Assembly: GCA_031655335.1 (NCBI GenBank)
Contig: CP134226.1
Location: forward strand, 2,684,001 to 2,748,000
Length of the DNA: 64,000 nt
From: Thalassospiraceae bacterium LMO-SO8
GTDB lineage: Bacteria > Pseudomonadota > Alphaproteobacteria > Rhodospirillales > Casp-alpha2
Reading direction: 5' to 3'
Part shown: in pieces, positions 63,327-64,000 of the stretch
Position numbering within the stretch: position 1 is the first letter of the stretch
Layout of the letters: every line of letters starts with the position of its first letter
The notes under the pieces: generated by a model
Seen by the model: the letters and a program-made list of their open reading frames with translations, nothing else
What the model was told of the DNA's origin: nothing
The model's database searches: none
Program-made: the position numbers and the translations under genes

Positions 63327-63649
63327 GCATAACCCGCTCCCGCGGCATCGGCCGCGGAGTTCGGATACGAATGCGGACCGCCGCCACCTTCGGGTGGCGG
63401 CGGTTTCGTTTTTGGTGCGCGTATGGGCCTGGATTCTGTACCGTTGCGCCGATAACCGTGCGTTCCGCCGTTTTCACGCGGGAAGGGATAAGGCTTGGAA
63501 ATTTATTCTTTTTAAGGTGCTTTAAATCAAGATTTTGTTAACTACTGGCGTTTAGCCTAATATCAACCTCGTCTGCAGAATGCGCACGAACTTTCATTTT
63601 TTTTAGGTGGGTACGTAGAACACGCCACCGCTCCAGAAAGGCGCATACC
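63327..63649. other. Intergenic region between the two flagellin genes
   Basis: This 323-base gap holds the terminator of the first flagellin and the promoter and leader of the second. It becomes AT-rich from about 63490 to 63610, with TTAA at 63514, 63524 and 63538 in non-standard spacings, so a CtrA site is possible but not clear. No sigma-54 promoter was found. Confidence 0.5.
63377..63413 (+). terminator. Rho-independent terminator of flagellin copy 1
   Basis: ACCGCCGCCACC and GGTGGCGGCGGT form a perfect 12-bp stem closed by a UUCG tetraloop and followed by TTCGTTTTT. It lies about 50 bases after the stop codon. Confidence 0.93.
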
Positions 63650-64000
63650 ATGTCGGATGTAACATTGTCGGCGGCTGTGCGGAATACGCTGCTGTCGCTG
63701 CAGAATACGACTGATCTGATTAATCGAACCAATAACCGCCTGTCTTCCGGGTTGCGTGTTTCCGGCCCGGTCGACGACCCGGTGGCCTTCTTCTCCGCGA
63801 AAGCTCTGAACGACCGTTCGTTCACCTTTACCGAGCGAAAGGAAGGTATCGATCAGGGGATTTCCACGGTCACGGCGGCCTTGGACGGCGTCGAGGGTAT
63901 CGACAGTTTGGTCCGCCAACTCAAGGGGATTGCGAACTCCCTGAAATCGGCGAGTGGCGTTCAGTTCACCGACTTGGTCACCCAGTTTAACGAAATTCGC
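63650..64000 (+). CDS. Flagellin (copy 2), 5' part
   Basis: The first 117 residues are present and the gene runs off the window. About 97 of the 117 residues equal those of copy 1, including NNRLSSGLRV and the DSLVRQLKGIANSLKSA stretch. The ATG has AAAGG upstream. It has a separate leader and follows a strong terminator, so it is likely transcribed by itself. Confidence 0.93.
   Translation, partial: MSDVTLSAAVRNTLLSLQNTTDLINRTNNRLSSGLRVSGPVDDPVAFFSAKALNDRSFTFTERKEGIDQGISTVTAALDGVEGIDSLVRQLKGIANSLKSASGVQFTDLVTQFNEIR

Noticed and set aside
63514-63545. CtrA box in front of the second flagellin
   Set aside because: Several TTAA occur but the spacings (6 and 10-12) do not match TTAA-N7-TTAA. 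The AT-rich stretch makes them expected by chance.

Overview
The window looks like chromosome from a motile, GC-rich alphaproteobacterium, probably Rhodospirillales-like; genus cannot be resolved from sequence reading alone. The evidence is the alphaproteobacterial regulatory set (CtrA, ChpT, a SciP homologue, FlbD, FlbT), the gene order fliF-fliG-fliH-fliN-flbD seen in the Caulobacter fliF operon, and the divergent tandem flagellins. No rRNA, tRNA, insertion sequence, prophage or CRISPR array was seen.

Layout. 1-2300: the tail of an unknown gene, an RTX-repeat protein, a 41-residue membrane peptide and a small soluble protein. 2326-6779: a two-gene NAD-dependent formate dehydrogenase with a fused NuoE/NuoF-like subunit. 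7172-13579: chpT, then a chemotaxis operon (a CheA carrying two CheW domains and a receiver, then cheY, cheB, cheR). 13659-14363: ctrA, divergent from fliI-fliJ. 16424-28567: a ten-gene minus-strand flagellar operon, fliF-fliG-fliH-fliN-motA-flbD-flhA-flhF-fliK-like, ending in a QueF-fold protein that lacks the catalytic cysteine. 28738-29094: sciP. 29365-31544: two nonulosonate-type genes. 32059-37169: fliK-flgD-flgE. 37371-60993: a glycan island. 61024-64000: flbT and two tandem flagellin genes, the second cut by the window end.

The glycan island has two linked halves. The first (37371-48794) encodes sugar-nucleotide work: three SpsF-like cytidylyltransferases, a PLP aminotransferase, a Gfo/Idh-type oxidoreductase, a WbuX/HisH/WbuZ amidotransferase module, an asparagine-synthase-like amidotransferase, a formyltransferase-like protein and a GT-like/GNAT fusion. 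The second (48975-60993) is a compact acyl-carrier system: two ACPs, an AMP ligase, an FkbH-like HAD/GNAT protein, a KAS III enzyme, an SDR, a MaoC-SDR fusion, a metallo-beta-lactamase-fold hydrolase, an AAC(3)-family acyltransferase and two methyltransferases. Its position between hook genes and flagellins suggests that it builds an acylated, possibly amidinated sugar for flagellin. That is inference.

Regulation can be partly read from the DNA. Strong sigma-54-type promoters lie upstream of fliK and, unexpectedly, of the RTX gene. Each has a CAAAAATTGCC-centred palindrome 85-100 bp further upstream, resembling the ftr enhancers bound by FlbD. A third copy lies in the fliF promoter region, where Caulobacter FlbD is known to repress. 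CtrA-type TTAA-N7-TTAA boxes lie upstream of sciP, the glycosyltransferase/NeuA gene, a glycan-island methyltransferase, flbT and ctrA. Flagellum assembly, its glycosylation genes and an RTX protein therefore appear to be wired into one CtrA/FlbD cascade.
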